From: Hydnum rufescens UP504
Taxonomy: Eukaryota > Basidiomycota > Agaricomycetes > Cantharellales > Hydnaceae
Direction: 5' to 3'
Assembly (NCBI GenBank): GCA_014904985.1
Contig: MU129069.1
Location: 36,198-100,197 of the forward strand
Length of the DNA: 64,000 nt
Shown: piece by piece, positions 41,427-52,800 of the stretch
How positions within the stretch are numbered: the first letter of the stretch is position 1
How the letters are laid out: each line of letters opens with the position of its first letter
Notes under the pieces: generated by a model
Seen by the model: only the letters and a program-made list of their open reading frames with translations
Databases searched by the model: none
Told to the model about the DNA's origin: nothing
Program-made: the position numbers and the translations under genes

Positions 41427-42878
41427 ATGGTGAAAGCTAAGAAAGGTGATGAAAATTGCCTGCAGGAAGGTATAAAACCTCGCTGTGCAACACTGCGATT
41501 TAGCCAACGCATTGTTGCTCTCTTCCACGACCTCAAAAATGAACTTGAATGCCCTCACCTGCAGCTCAACGACCATTATCCCAGCTTCGGTCAAAGCTTC
41601 AAATTCTCATCTACTGAAGTACACCAACCCCTGGATGATCAAGCTCTGGTGCCAGCATGCTTTCAAGTGCCAGAAACTTGTCGAGTCTTATGAGCTTCTC
41701 AAGATCCACCTATTCAAGAATGAGTATAACATGGAACATGAATTCCTCATTGGCATGTTCAAATCTCCTGAAGAGGTTCTGTTCATTGCTGTCAAGCGAT
41801 CGGTGCAGTATTCCAATCTCAACCACAAGGCCACCACGAACAACATCATCAAGGCGATGAATCAGGGGAGAATCCAGGATGAAGGCAATCATTCAAATCA
41901 TTCAAGCAGTTCATCTTCTAGATCTCTGGGAACTGTCCCAGTGGATGATATGGTTTTGGTGATCTGTGGCCCAGTGACCTTCGATGATGCTGTCAAGTGC
42001 TTCATGAAGAGAAAAATATTGTGATACTCTTGCTCTACCTACCTTCTGTGGGGGTCCATGAAGTTTTCAACCTCGGAATCGAATGTCCCATCTTCCTCTT
42101 CCCCATCATCCCCTTCAGACACCCATGCTGCACCACCAGTTCCTAACCTCATGCATTTCTCCTATGCTGCAATTGCTGCCCACTGAACATGATTGCACTA
42201 CACCCCGACTGGACAAAACTGTTACTGGTATGCGAATGCAATATTGTTCATCCTTAAAGAAAAATTCCCACCTACTGAACCATTCACTGTTCACGATACT
42301 GCAGGAATGTGGTCATTCGGACTTTTCAAAGTATCTTTGGGATCATTGCAGAGAATGGATTACAAGGCACTCATCAATGAGTATAACGTATGTGTGAGTA
42401 TCACCATCTTGGTCTTCCATGCCTTCCTTCCATGTGTTTCTGAAGGTGTTAATGTGTTTTCATGTTTCTTATCTGACTGTAGGTGGTGGAGCAAAGTGGG
42501 GTAATGAAGAAAAAGACACCAGACCAAGTCAGGGAGGAACAACACCGTGAACAACAGTGAGAACTCGAGCATCAGCAGCTTGAACTACTAATTTTCGATG
42601 CCAAGGTGAAGACAGTGGAGGCAGAAGCTAGGATCAAGGCCAAGCGAGTGAATGCAGAGGCTGAGCGAGCAAAAGCAGAAGCTAGAGTTGAGGCTGCAGA
42701 AGCTAGGATCGAGACCGAGCGAGCTAAGTTCGAGACCGAGCGAGCCAAGTTCGAGACTGAGCGAGCCAAGTTTGAGACTGAGCAAGCCAAGTTCGAGAAG
42801 GAACAAGTGAGTCTTGAGGCCAAGATCAAAGCATTGGAACTGGCCTCAGCCAAGGGTGAGATCACCTTTGTCTTCTAA
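41427..42878 (+). pseudogene. Family B, copy 2 (broken by CpG decay)
   Basis: This is the paralogue of 15361-16833. One extra A near 41536 shifts the start of the frame. TGA replaces CGA at about 42022 (KIL-stop-YS where copy 1 has KISRYS), at about 42184 just before the HDCTTPRLD/LHYTPTGQNCYWYAN segment, and once in exon 2. The cysteine motif QNCYWYANAILF and the intron (42388-42482, GTATGT...CTGTAG) are kept. Exon 2 keeps the frame that copy 1 loses: VVEQSGVMKKKTPDQVREEQ, then a coil of RAKFETE heptads ending ALELASAKGEIT at 42878. Comparing both copies gives the likely ancestral layout. Confidence 0.85.
42717..42800 (+). repeat. 21-bp minisatellite in family B copy 2 coil
   Basis: The unit CGAGCCAAGTTCGAGACCGA (plus one G) occurs four times with small changes, encoding RAKFETE. 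Copy 1 has one such unit but several RANAEAE units instead. Confidence 0.85.
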
Positions 42879-43469
42879 CTCATTCACTTACTGATCCATG
42901 TCCGCTGTTGTTTAGGGCCGTGATACATGCACAAGTCATTTATATGATATACCTTTGCTTCACTTGTTCATCCTTGATTATTCTCCGAAGGTGGACTTGG
43001 TCAACAGTCACATTGTGCACATATGGCTAGTTCAGAATCGCACTTGAACATTACACTGAAAAACTGAAGGGGCGTCAATGGTTTTTATAATTGTCCAGAG
43101 TCTTGAAGATTGAGCGATCATTGGATCGCGGACTGTCCCACTTTGGTTGTACTGTATGCGTATCATACATGACACCCTAAGACTGGCTCTTCTGATACTA
43201 TATACAAATTTACATGTATGTCAATTTTAAGCAAGAACATGACATCAAGTGGGGGCTGGAAGCCCTGTCAGCATCGTATGTGTGTGTGTGGTGGAGGATA
43301 AAGAGAACTGTTGACTAGCAAGTCCATGATATCCAACTGTGGTGGCCCTTATAATGCCGCCGCTGACCACAGACACTGGACTCTTGGAAGGGGGTGTGGG
43401 TGTGACATCTAGAACACAGTGAACTACCTAATGTCCATGTTAGTTGTTCTATACTTGATGGTAGTGTTG

Positions 43470-44150
43470 CAGAAATGGCCAAGGGCAGAAATGGCCAAGG
43501 GCAGAAATGGCTAGTACCATTGGAGTTGCTGCTTGAAAGAGAAGGTAGTCATTGCTGTTACAAGGGATAGTTATTGGGGGTGATCATCCAAGTATCATCA
43601 CCATACATACATGTTATACTGCACATGCTTGACAATCCGAATCAACCCCGACCTACTAAAATTACATCTGTCCCTTGATCCCCCCAGTGGTTTAGAGGTG
43701 CACAAATAATTCAGGGCCAAGACGCGCACATCACGTCGACCTTGGTTTGTTCTGACCTTGATCTTCTTCAACAAGGTCTAATCAATCATTATCCGAAGGT
43801 CAAGGTCACTGCCATTGTTCGTGAGTGAAAAGGATTGGGCCGAGGATGAGAGGGGAAGGGAATCAGTCACTAGAGTCGTGATGGGTGAGGAATATCAGAA
43901 CATCATATAAAATCCCCAAGCTTGATCGGCCGGGTCTGCAATGCTCATTAGAAAGTGAACCACAATGATCAAGTGCACAAGTTTAGATTTCGCAACACCT
44001 ACTTAGTGGTAATACAAAGGCCAAGCGTGGACCATTCAGGGAATTGGATGACTGTGATGGTGTCTGTGGGTGAAAGATTCAACTGACTTGGGATCACTAA
44101 CCATCATGTGAAGCCGTGCGTGCGTGCTGTTGCTCACCAACTGATCACGT
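43470..44150 (+). repeat. FunK1 tail plus module, second direct copy
   Basis: It begins with three direct repeats of AGAAATGGCCAAGGGC (about 43470-43520; the last is shortened), followed by a FunK1 3' end (GTTGCTGCTTGAAAGAGAAG) and the same module as at 39880-40500. No intact gene is present. Confidence 0.75.
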
Positions 44151-44189
44151 TGATGTTTGGGCCGGGGCCAAGTTTGACATTACAGGGGG

Positions 44190-45317
44190 TCATGGTTAGG
44201 AGTGGGAAGACATGTCGGCAGTGAACATGACGTACTCACCTTCCGGTTCGATCACCATTTTCAACCCATCCAAATCTGCCAGCTGTGCATTTGCCGCAAC
44301 AACCCCAAGATTATGGGATTTGGTGCAAGATATGGCACATAGGGATGTCCTGGATCTGACATTGGATATGATGGGATTGATCGTGCACTTGCGCACTGAG
44401 ATCTAATGAAACACCAGGAGGATAGTGACGAATCCACACTATGGTCACACCAGGTAGATTGACAAGCATCCAGACCAATACCAAATTGGGGGGGACATGA
44501 TATCCTAACCACGTGCCTAGTTTAGGACATGCTACTGGTGTTCCCCAGTTTTAGTTCATTTCCTTTCCCATTGTCTGGTGAAGGACTCGATGATGGCTGT
44601 GTGACCATTGAAGAACGAGTCCTGGTTTTGCCACATTGACTCTAGTCATCTAGGAAGATTGGAGCAAGAGGTGTGTGATGGGCAAACCTTGAGCATAACC
44701 CAGTGCAATGTTCTTGCAAAGTGTCCTTTGGCGCTGCCCCTGGGACCGTCAGTGTGATTATGAGAGCGAAAAGGGTTTGGCGGATTATGGGGATGAAGAA
44801 AGCGAGCCGGGGGTGTCACGGTGGCTGAAGGACATCAGATTACTGGATGAAACCTAAGCCTTGTCAGTAAGGCTTGCCGTACTGATCAGGAACAAAACTA
44901 CCATGGGCCACCAAGTCGACTAGCGAGTCGACTAGTTCAAACTTTATGATACCTACACAGTTGTAAATATAAAGGGCACAAAATTAAACCTGGATCATCA
45001 GTTGTATAGGGTCCATAGGCAAAAGGATTCAAGTGTGTACAAGGCAAGCCGCAGATTGACTGGGTTGGGATCACTACCTGCGATGCATGAAGCACTATTG
45101 TATGTTCCTGGCACCGAGAGATGATGCTGATATATAGAGTGGGGTACTGAGTAGGTGCTAATGGTTGATGTTCCAGAGCGTGAGTGGTCTTTTGGCAGCT
45201 TCCAAATGACACAGCCATAACGAACTTTTGAAGTGACCATGTGTTTGTGTCGTGGCCAGCGATTCTTCTGACTTGTGACTCATTGCCTCATGTGCGCGAG
45301 GCAGAGTGGATAAAAAT
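44190..45317. repeat. Upstream modules of the family A composite repeat, copy 3
   Basis: The same module order as at 25250-26329 is seen: minus-strand ANAQLADLDGLKMVIEPEG, plus-strand sequence ending in SRWLKDI, and minus-strand VNLRLALYTLESF. This copy is CpG-poor compared with copies 1 and 2. Confidence 0.7.
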
Positions 45318-46491
45318 ATGGTGTTCTTCTCCAAGCTTCTTTCATTCCTCAAGATGTCTGATCCATCACCACCTCGCGACTCCATTCCCCCCTTCTTACT
45401 GCCAGGCAATCTAGCCAAGAGGCCCCTGGGTGTCTGGTACATGCAACTAGTCAATCTAATGCACAATGAGAGTCCTCCCTACACTGCCTTCAAGCTTGCT
45501 ACGATCTTCCACTGGGAATGTTTCAAGAAATTCAAGCATGAAGGCATAACGTTGGTCTTTGAGTGAGACCCTCGCTTGGTCATCTATTTGAGTATTGATC
45601 GCATGTCGTTCGAGAATGACCCTTGGCATGCAGCCAAGGGCTCTTCTGATAGTCTTGTCCCCAAGTCTTTCAGGGGCTCTCCACAGGCAGTGAAAGATCA
45701 GCAGGGTGTGGAGTGCAAAGGCAGGGTGGCAGATTGGTGCCAACTGCTTGATGATGATGCGATAAAAAAGTACTTTATTGCTTCAAAGCCAGGATCCTCT
45801 GGAAAGAACTCCTCACTACGAAGCCTTGGTGTGACACATTTTCGAGCTGTGGATAGTTGTCCAAATGTTGTCGATGTCATCCTCACGGCATATGCGGTAT
45901 CGATGCAGAGATGGAAATATCACTTGTGGACTGCGAATTGCTGGTGGCTTGCTCGATCAATCTGGCTTTTCATCCGAATGCAGTGGGGAGGGGAAGATGA
46001 TGGGGAAATGCCCGAAGGACTGCTTGTCGATATGCGGGAACATGATCTTGTGGCAGACCAGCCCAAGATTCTCTTGATATATGGGAAGTTTAATATGATA
46101 AGAGTCTGTATTTCTTCTTTTATGGAATGGATCACTTTATCTCTAATATTCAAGTAAATATTCACAGGAAAGGAATCTCAATCTACATACAGCCGAGTTG
46201 CATGCTCAGGCAGCAGAGGATGCCCAGCAGGCAGCAGAGGATGCCCAGCAGGCAGCGGAGGATGCCCAGCAGGAGGCGGAGGACACCCAGTGGGAGGCAG
46301 AAGAACTGGCTGCTCACGAGGCAGAACAGTGATGGCTTGAGGAAGAACGACGTCATGCAGCCAAAGCAGACGTAGTTCGCAAAGCTGAAGGTCAGTGCAT
46401 CGAGGCGGAAGGTTGGCATGCAGCAGAAGCACAGATTGCTAAACTGCAAGAACAACTCCGCCTGCTTGTACCTGATAGTGCATATATGTGA
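45318..46491 (+). pseudogene. Family A, copy 3 (two in-frame stops)
   Basis: The start is MVFFSKLLSFLKMSD. TGA follows TLVFE at the same codon as in copy 2. Downstream, the frame runs open through YLSIDRMSFENDPWHAA, PNVVDVILTAYAVS and YHLWTANCWWLARSIWLF, so the Cys motif is kept here. The intron is 46104-46166 (GTCTGT...TTCACAG). Exon 2 begins ERNLNLHTAELHAQAAEDAQ with three AEDAQQA heptads of 21 bp, then one TGA after AHEAEQ, and ends LQEQLRLLVPDSAYM. Many Arg codons of copy 1 are Cys, His, Gln or stop here, as expected from CpG decay. Confidence 0.85.
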
Positions 46492-47103
46492 GGTACAACT
46501 TTGCTGCTTTCCTCAAGCTACTGTTACTAACAACCCCACTATTCTACCAATACCAAGGTCACAGGTCACCCCTTTCAAATCGATATATCCGCTTCCAGGA
46601 CCTGTATCCCAGGATGGATGTTTCCCCCCCTCGGATCGCTCTGCATGACAGGATCATCTACCAGTAATACTTTCCATACTTTCCATATTGTTCATGTCCA
46701 TAATCCTTAGCACTCACAATCTATTCCCATGGCTCAAAGTATGGCCTCAGCATGCCACTTCGGATGAGGGAGACTCATGATAAATGATATATTAAGCAAT
46801 TGAGCTTCTTGTACACTTTAAATTATGAAGGTAAAGAATCAATTTGTTTTACCTGCTCACCGAGCCTTGTGCTATTACATCAGTCCTTGAAATGGATGAG
46901 ATTGTTGGGGCTGAGAATCTGCCAGAAACTTGTCCACACAGTGGCATCATAGAGGAGTTGATCAGGGCCAAAGATGGGTTCAGGCTCTTGACAGGTAATG
47001 GCTCATCTTGTCTAGAGAGCCACAATTGCATCATGAAGTCGAGTTGGAATCCATGGCAATAGTGAGAACTCACCCTGGTGGAAGGGAAAAGGATTCTAGC
47101 CTG
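46492..47103 (+). repeat. 3' flanking module of family A, copy 3
   Basis: This matches 9255-9954 in inverted orientation, with CpG sites changed to TpG or CpA. The frame EMDEIVGAENLPETCPHSG lies near 46890. Similarity stops at about 47103, where a FunK1 fragment begins. Confidence 0.8.
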
Positions 47104-48190
47104 GTCTGGTTGGTGTTTAATTTGAGATCTTGAGGCACGTCCAATTGCCAGGGTGCATGGAAATCGTTGTAAAAGACGATCCAAACTTAGTCTCCCTAGG
47201 CAGCCATCATGCTCCGTGTGACGTCTGCTTCCAGATGCGGGGGTCTTACTGTTAGGTCCCCAATTTGGCATTAAAGGCCTCTGCCGGAGTTATACAATAT
47301 ATCCAACTTCATGTGACCTGCCCACCCAAGACAAACTCCCTATGTCTTGATTGCTTAAGATGCCTATTTCTCAAGGAGTGCACATCAGCAATAAGTCACC
47401 TCCCCCTACCCTTTGAAAGTACACTCCAAGGAAGACTGATCCCAAGAAAATTGATGGCATATCTGATGCAATTGGATGCCAACAAGCTGAAATTTCTGTT
47501 ATTTCTTTAGAAAGCCTTGAATCCTGGTAGATGTACCATTTACTGCCCACTCCAGCCCTGAGAAAGAACAAGTCTGCTCTGTTTAGAATAGTACTGATGA
47601 CTTGTGGTCGCGCCCATCATCTAGATTATATTCCAAATGGTCTGGAAGTTTATTTTGGATGTCTGACAGACTTTTGGATATTTTCTGCTTTGTCTAGACC
47701 AGTCAAAGGTGCATTTAGTTCACATTAGTGTTGTTTGCAGTGGTTTCCATGTAAATTCACAAAGTCACCTGACTGTGTAGCAAGCCAGATACTTCCAAAA
47801 TTGGGACCTAACAGTAAGCCTTTTGATCTGGAAGCAGACATCACATGGAGTGTGATGTCTGCCTGGGGAGACTATCCAAACTGCCACTCACTATGACAAT
47901 TCAAGGTTGTGTAAGTGAATATGAATGAATGGGGCAGGTCCATTCTTTGGTGTGGTTTCTTGGATTCAGTGCTGTCTTCACATGACTGATTAGGCTGCTG
48001 ATTACTTTCAACCAGAGCTGACAGCATGGGTTCTCTTCGATATTTGTGCTGACTCCTGAATGGCTTTGCCAACAGGAGAGTGTAGATTCAATAAGGACCC
48101 ATGAGGTGCTTGACCATCCATCTTCATGATATGGGGCTAGAGTAGTGCAGACATGTTGCAGACATGGGGATTCCAAGATGTATTGCATAC
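47104..48190 (-). pseudogene. FunK1 fragment, copy 3, split by an hAT-like element
   Basis: On the minus strand, sequence from about 48190 down to 47875 and again from 47187 to 47104 matches FunK1 copy 1 near 39340-39450. ATCCAAGAAAC, CATTCATTCATATTCACTT, and a decayed CTTGAATTGTCATAGTGAGT parallel the LHDLESLWWVAVWIVFYND region. The match is interrupted exactly at TTTGGA by the 687-bp element and resumes with its 8-bp duplication. Only this C-terminal region is present. Confidence 0.7.
47188..47874. mobile_element. hAT-like non-autonomous DNA element (687 bp)
   Basis: The ends TAGTCTCCCTAGGCAG and, inverted, TAGTCTCCCCAGGCAG start terminal inverted repeats of about 75 bp that continue through GTCTGCTTCCAGAT to CTTACTGTTAGGTCC. 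The element is flanked by TCCAAACT at 47180-47187 and 47875-47882, an 8-bp target duplication as made by hAT transposases. The host FunK1 sequence is continuous when it is removed. The interior has only short frames and no transposase, so it is non-autonomous. Confidence 0.9.
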
Positions 48191-48599
48191 CTAGTGGCTA
48201 TCGAGCAGCATCGAATCCTAGGCTAGTGATGCACCATCAGTTTCTTGGATCAGATTCTCTTGGACAAAAAGCACCCATACCCAGGCTGGTCAGCCATATA
48301 GCCTTAGCTCAAAAGGAGTACCATTTTGACATGTTGTCCAGGCCTGAGAGGCTTAAATTGGGGTTGATGTCAAGTGATGATCAAAAACTGAATTTTGACC
48401 TTGGATGGATGGTTTTGACATCAAATTTGACATTAACCAATGTCAATGGCCTCAACCTCAAAGACTTAACAATGCAAGGGCTATACACATTAAAGGATAA
48501 GAATTCAAGTACATTAATCTTCACTATCTATGAGGGCTCTATATAGACATGACCAAGGGCCTCTACTTCACAATCCCAAGTGATTGTTTGGGGTGTTGT
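48191..48599. other. Region left of the tandem repeat, with a diverged inverted partner at 53.4-53.6 kb
   Basis: No gene is recognised. GCACCCATACCCAGGCTGGT and CTCAAAAGGAGTACCATTTTG at 48269-48330 match, in reverse, GGCACCTCAGTCAGCCACTT and CTCAAAAGGAGTACCATTTG on the minus strand of 53420-53600. The palindrome is therefore nested in a wider, older inverted arrangement. Confidence 0.5.
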
Positions 48600-49800
48600 A
48601 AATATATTTCATAGATCCAGGTGAACAAGCCAAATCCAACAAGCCCATGAATGCCCAAGTGGGGCAAGATATGAGTGATATTGAGTGGGAGGGGAGGAGA
48701 TGAGGAACAGTGAGACCAAAAATTGTCAGAACACCTTGAGAGTGGGGGCATTGAAAAGCTGTGATTTGGATGCATAGAATGCACCCACACACAGCCTGAA
48801 CAACAATCCCCTTCCCCTTGGGGGACCACATGAGGGCAGGGGGAGAGGATGGAGATGGTGAGATGAGGAGTGATCAGACTGTTTTGTAAATAGGCTTGAA
48901 AGATGTGGATGAATGAGGCAATTCCAAAAAGCTTATGAACACCCAATTTGGTTAAGATTTGAGGATTCCAGGTGATGTTGAGTGGGAGGGCAGGAGGAGA
49001 TGAGGAACAGCATGGCCAAAAATTGTCGGACCACCTTGAGAGTGGGGGTATTGAAAAGCTGCGATTTGGGTGCATAGAATGCACCCACACACAGCTTGAA
49101 CAATGACCCCCTTCCCCCTGGGGGACCACATGAGGGCAGGGGGAGAGGATGGAGATAGTGAGATGAGGAATGATCAGATTGCTTTGTAAATAGGCTTGAA
49201 AGATGCAGACGAACAAGGTGATTCCAACAAGCCTACAAACACCCAATTTAGTTAAGACTTGGGGATTCCAGGTGATGTTGAGTGGGAGGGCAGGAGGAGA
49301 TGAGGAACAGCATGGCCAAAAATTGTCAGACCACCTTGAGAGTGGGGGTGTTAAAAAGCTGAAATTTGGGCACATAGAATTCACCCACACACAGCTTGAA
49401 CAACAACCCCCTTCCCCTTGAGGGACCACATGAGGGCAGGGGGAGAGGACGGAGATAGTGAGATGAAGAATGATTGGACTGCTTTGTAAATAGGCTTGAA
49501 AGATGCGGACAAATGAGGCAATTCCAACAAGCCAACGAACACCCAATTTGGTTAAGATTTGGGGATTCCAGGTGATGTTGAGTGGGAGGGCAGGAGGAGA
49601 TGAGGAACAGCATGGCCAAAAATTGTCGGACCACCTTGAGAGTGGGGGTGTTGAAAAGCTGCGATTTGGGTGCATAGAATTCACCCACACACAGCTTGAA
49701 CAATGACCCCCTTCCCCCTGGGGGACCACATGAGGGCAGGGGGAGAGGATGGAGATAGTGAGATGAGGAATGATCAGATTGCTTTGTAAATAGGCTTGAA
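48600..49800 (-). repeat. 300-bp tandem repeat, four units
   Basis: The phrase GTAAATAGGCTTGAA ends at 48900, 49200, 49500 and 49800, an exact 300-bp period. Each unit also has GAGAGTGGGGG, CACCCACACACAGC and ATGAGGGCAGGGGGAGAGGA. Because 300 is a multiple of three, a 430-codon frame (48563-49855, minus) runs through it with a 100-residue period. CpG-depleted composition and lack of any family match argue against a real protein. The right palindrome arm contains only one full unit and part of a second. Confidence 0.85.
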
Positions 49801-52800
49801 TAATGCAGACAAACAGGACAAATCCAGCAAGCCTGAGAGCTCCCGAAATGGCCAATATTTGGTCATCCCAGCTGCTGTTGAGTGGAAGGTGAAGTGAATG
49901 TGGTCATGGATTCTCTTGAAGTAGGCTTGTTGGACAGCTGAGATTTGGGCACACAGAATGTGCCCACACTCAGCCTGTCTGACAAAGCCATGGCCCTGGT
50001 GGGACCTGGGACTGTCCCATTCGAGGTACAGTGAGTGTTGAAACAGCAGACTCAACACCGGCAGTTGCTGCAGTCAGCAAAGTGCCCATGTACACAGTTG
50101 TGCAGCAATCTTGCTAGCATTAATGTTGGTGATTCCATTGTCCCATTGTGTTTTTCCTCTTTATGTCCATCTACCTATTTTGGTGTGCAGCATTACTGTG
50201 TATGCATATATGTACACCTTAGGCAAACACCCTTAAGTACCTAGTTAGCTATGTAATACCCTATAGGCACATCCTACCTATAGAGGTCTAAGTTATAATG
50301 GTACACTTGGAATACTCACCTATCTATTTGCTTGAAAAATAGGGCTCCCCAGGGCTGATTTTTCAGCCCTGGGTCCCCTCCAGAAAACCCAGGGGTTCAG
50401 GGGTGGTAGCCCCTGAGAAGCTCTGGGGTTCTTGGTCTGGGGACACCCAAAGTTGGCCTGGGGACACCTGAGTTAGGCCTTGGGACACTTGGATTAGGTC
50501 ATGGGACCCTGGAATCAGGCTGTGGGATCCTCAGATAGGGGTGGGTCCACCTGGCCACAGAATCAAATTTGGCTGGGTCCTCCACCCCCTTCCTCAAGGC
50601 CACTAACCCCTAATTTCTGTGGAAGTGGCTGAAATTAGGGGGGAGGGGGAGGAAGATCAATAGTGAATAACATAAGATGTAGAACATAGGTGGCTCTGAT
50701 ATTATACCACTAGCCTAATACATATATGGGGAGTACACATGCCAAATATCAGCCTAACTGGACTCCATTTAGGCACTTCCCCCCAGGACTCCCCCCAAAA
50801 CAACAATTTCATCCCCAGAGCCTTCCATCCATCCAATTGCCTTGAAAATTTACACTTAGGTCATCCAAATACATTTATAGCATCCCTCAAAATTTCAGAT
50901 TTATCACTCCAATGTGAGAGTCTCCATAATATTTTCAAGTTTCACTGAAATACCCCCTCCAGTTCAGGCACTTCCACTGCTCCAATCACTCTGATTTTTT
51001 GCAGGCCACACACAATCACTATTTGAGGCACAGCCCCAAATTTTCAGCCTGTTCTGAGCACTTTTGACATTCATCACATGACCAAGATCTCCCCCTTCCC
51101 CTGCTTCACTCAGTCATCCAATTTGTATGGGATTTGTTACCATCTGTAGTAGTAGTATATAACAGTCTATGATTCAAATTTGAGGAGATTACATGCAATA
51201 TTGATTCAGTTATTCAAGAAATACTCTAGATCCATTCAATTTGGGGGTCAGAACTATGGTATGTAGTGAAATTTCACTACATACCATAGTTCTGACCCCC
51301 AAATTGAATGGATCTAGAGTATTTCTTGAATAACTGAATCAATATTGCATGTAATCTCCTCAAATTTGAATCATAGACTGTTATATACTACTACTACAGA
51401 TGGTAACAAATCCCATACAAATTGGATGACTGAGTGAAGCAGGGGAAGGGGGAGATCTTGGTCATGTGATGAATGTCAAAAGTGCTCAGAACAGGCTGAA
51501 AATTTGGGGCTGTGCCTCAAATAGTGATTGTGTGTGGCCTGCAAAAAATCAGAGTGATTGGAGCAGTGGAAGTGCCTGAACTGGAGGGGGTATTTCAGTG
51601 AAACTTGAAAATATTATGGAGACTCTCACATTGGAGTGATAAATCTGAAATTTTGAGGGATGCTATAAATGTATTTGGATGACCTAAGTGTAAATTTTCA
51701 AGGCAATTGGATGGATGGAAGGCTCTGGGGATGAAATTGTTGTTTTGGGGGGAGTCCTGGGGGGAAGTGCCTAAATGGAGTCCAGTTAGGCTGATATTTG
51801 GCATGTGTACTCCCCATATATGTATTAGGCTAGTGGTATAATATCAGAGCCACCTATGTTCTACATCTTATGTTATTCACTATTGATCTTCCTCCCCCTC
51901 CCCCCTAATTTCAGCCACTTCCACAGAAATTAGGGGTTAGTGGCCTTGAGGAAGGGGGTGGAGGACCCAGCCAAATTTGATTCTGTGGCCAGGTGGACCC
52001 ACCCCTATCTGAGGATCCCACAGCCTGATTCCAGGGTCCCATGACCTAATCCAAGTGTCCCAAGGCCTAACTCAGGTGTCCCCAGGCCAACTTTGGGTGT
52101 CCCCAGACCAAGAACCCCAGAGCTTCTCAGGGGCTACCACCCCTGAACCCCTGGGTTTTCTGGAGGGGACCCAGGGCTGAAAAATCAGCCCTGGGGAGCC
52201 CTATTTTTCAAGCAAATAGATAGGTGAGTATTCCAAGTGTACCATTATAACTTAGACCTCTATAGGTAGGATGTGCCTATAGGGTATTACATAGCTAACT
52301 AGGTACTTAAGGGTGTTTGCCTAAGGTGTACATATATGCATACACAGTAATGCTGCACACCAAAATAGGTAGATGGACATAAAGAGGAAAAACACAATGG
52401 GACAATGGAATCACCAACATTAATGCTAGCAAGATTGCTGCACAACTGTGTACATGGGCACTTTGCTGACTGCAGCAACTGCCGGTGTTGAGTCTGCTGT
52501 TTCAACACTCACTGTACCTCGAATGGGACAGTCCCAGGTCCCACCAGGGCCATGGCTTTGTCAGACAGGCTGAGTGTGGGCACATTCTGTGTGCCCAAAT
52601 CTCAGCTGTCCAACAAGCCTACTTCAAGAGAATCCATGACCACATTCACTTCACCTTCCACTCAACAGCAGCTGGGATGACCAAATATTGGCCATTTCGG
52701 GAGCTCTCAGGCTTGCTGGATTTGTCCTGTTTGTCTGCATTATTCAAGCCTATTTACAAAGCAATCTGATCATTCCTCATCTCACTATCTCCATCCTCTC

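Larger units (their letters stand above)
40516..43406 (+). repeat. Segmental duplication, CpG-decayed copy (carries family B copy 2)
   Basis: This is the partner of 14441-17353. Differences are mostly CpG in the other copy and TpG or CpA here, for example GGCGAAAG to GGTGAAAG, ACCGGT to ACTGGT and ATCGCC to ATTGCC. The edges of similarity are sharp at both ends. Confidence 0.9.

Noticed and set aside
48600..49800. CRISPR array
   Set aside because: The repeat unit is 300 bp with no short repeat/spacer pattern, and the context is fungal.
48563..49855. A 430-codon minus-strand frame taken as a large repeat protein
   Set aside because: It follows a 300-bp tandem repeat whose length is a multiple of three, matches no family, and the sequence is CpG-depleted like non-coding DNA around it.
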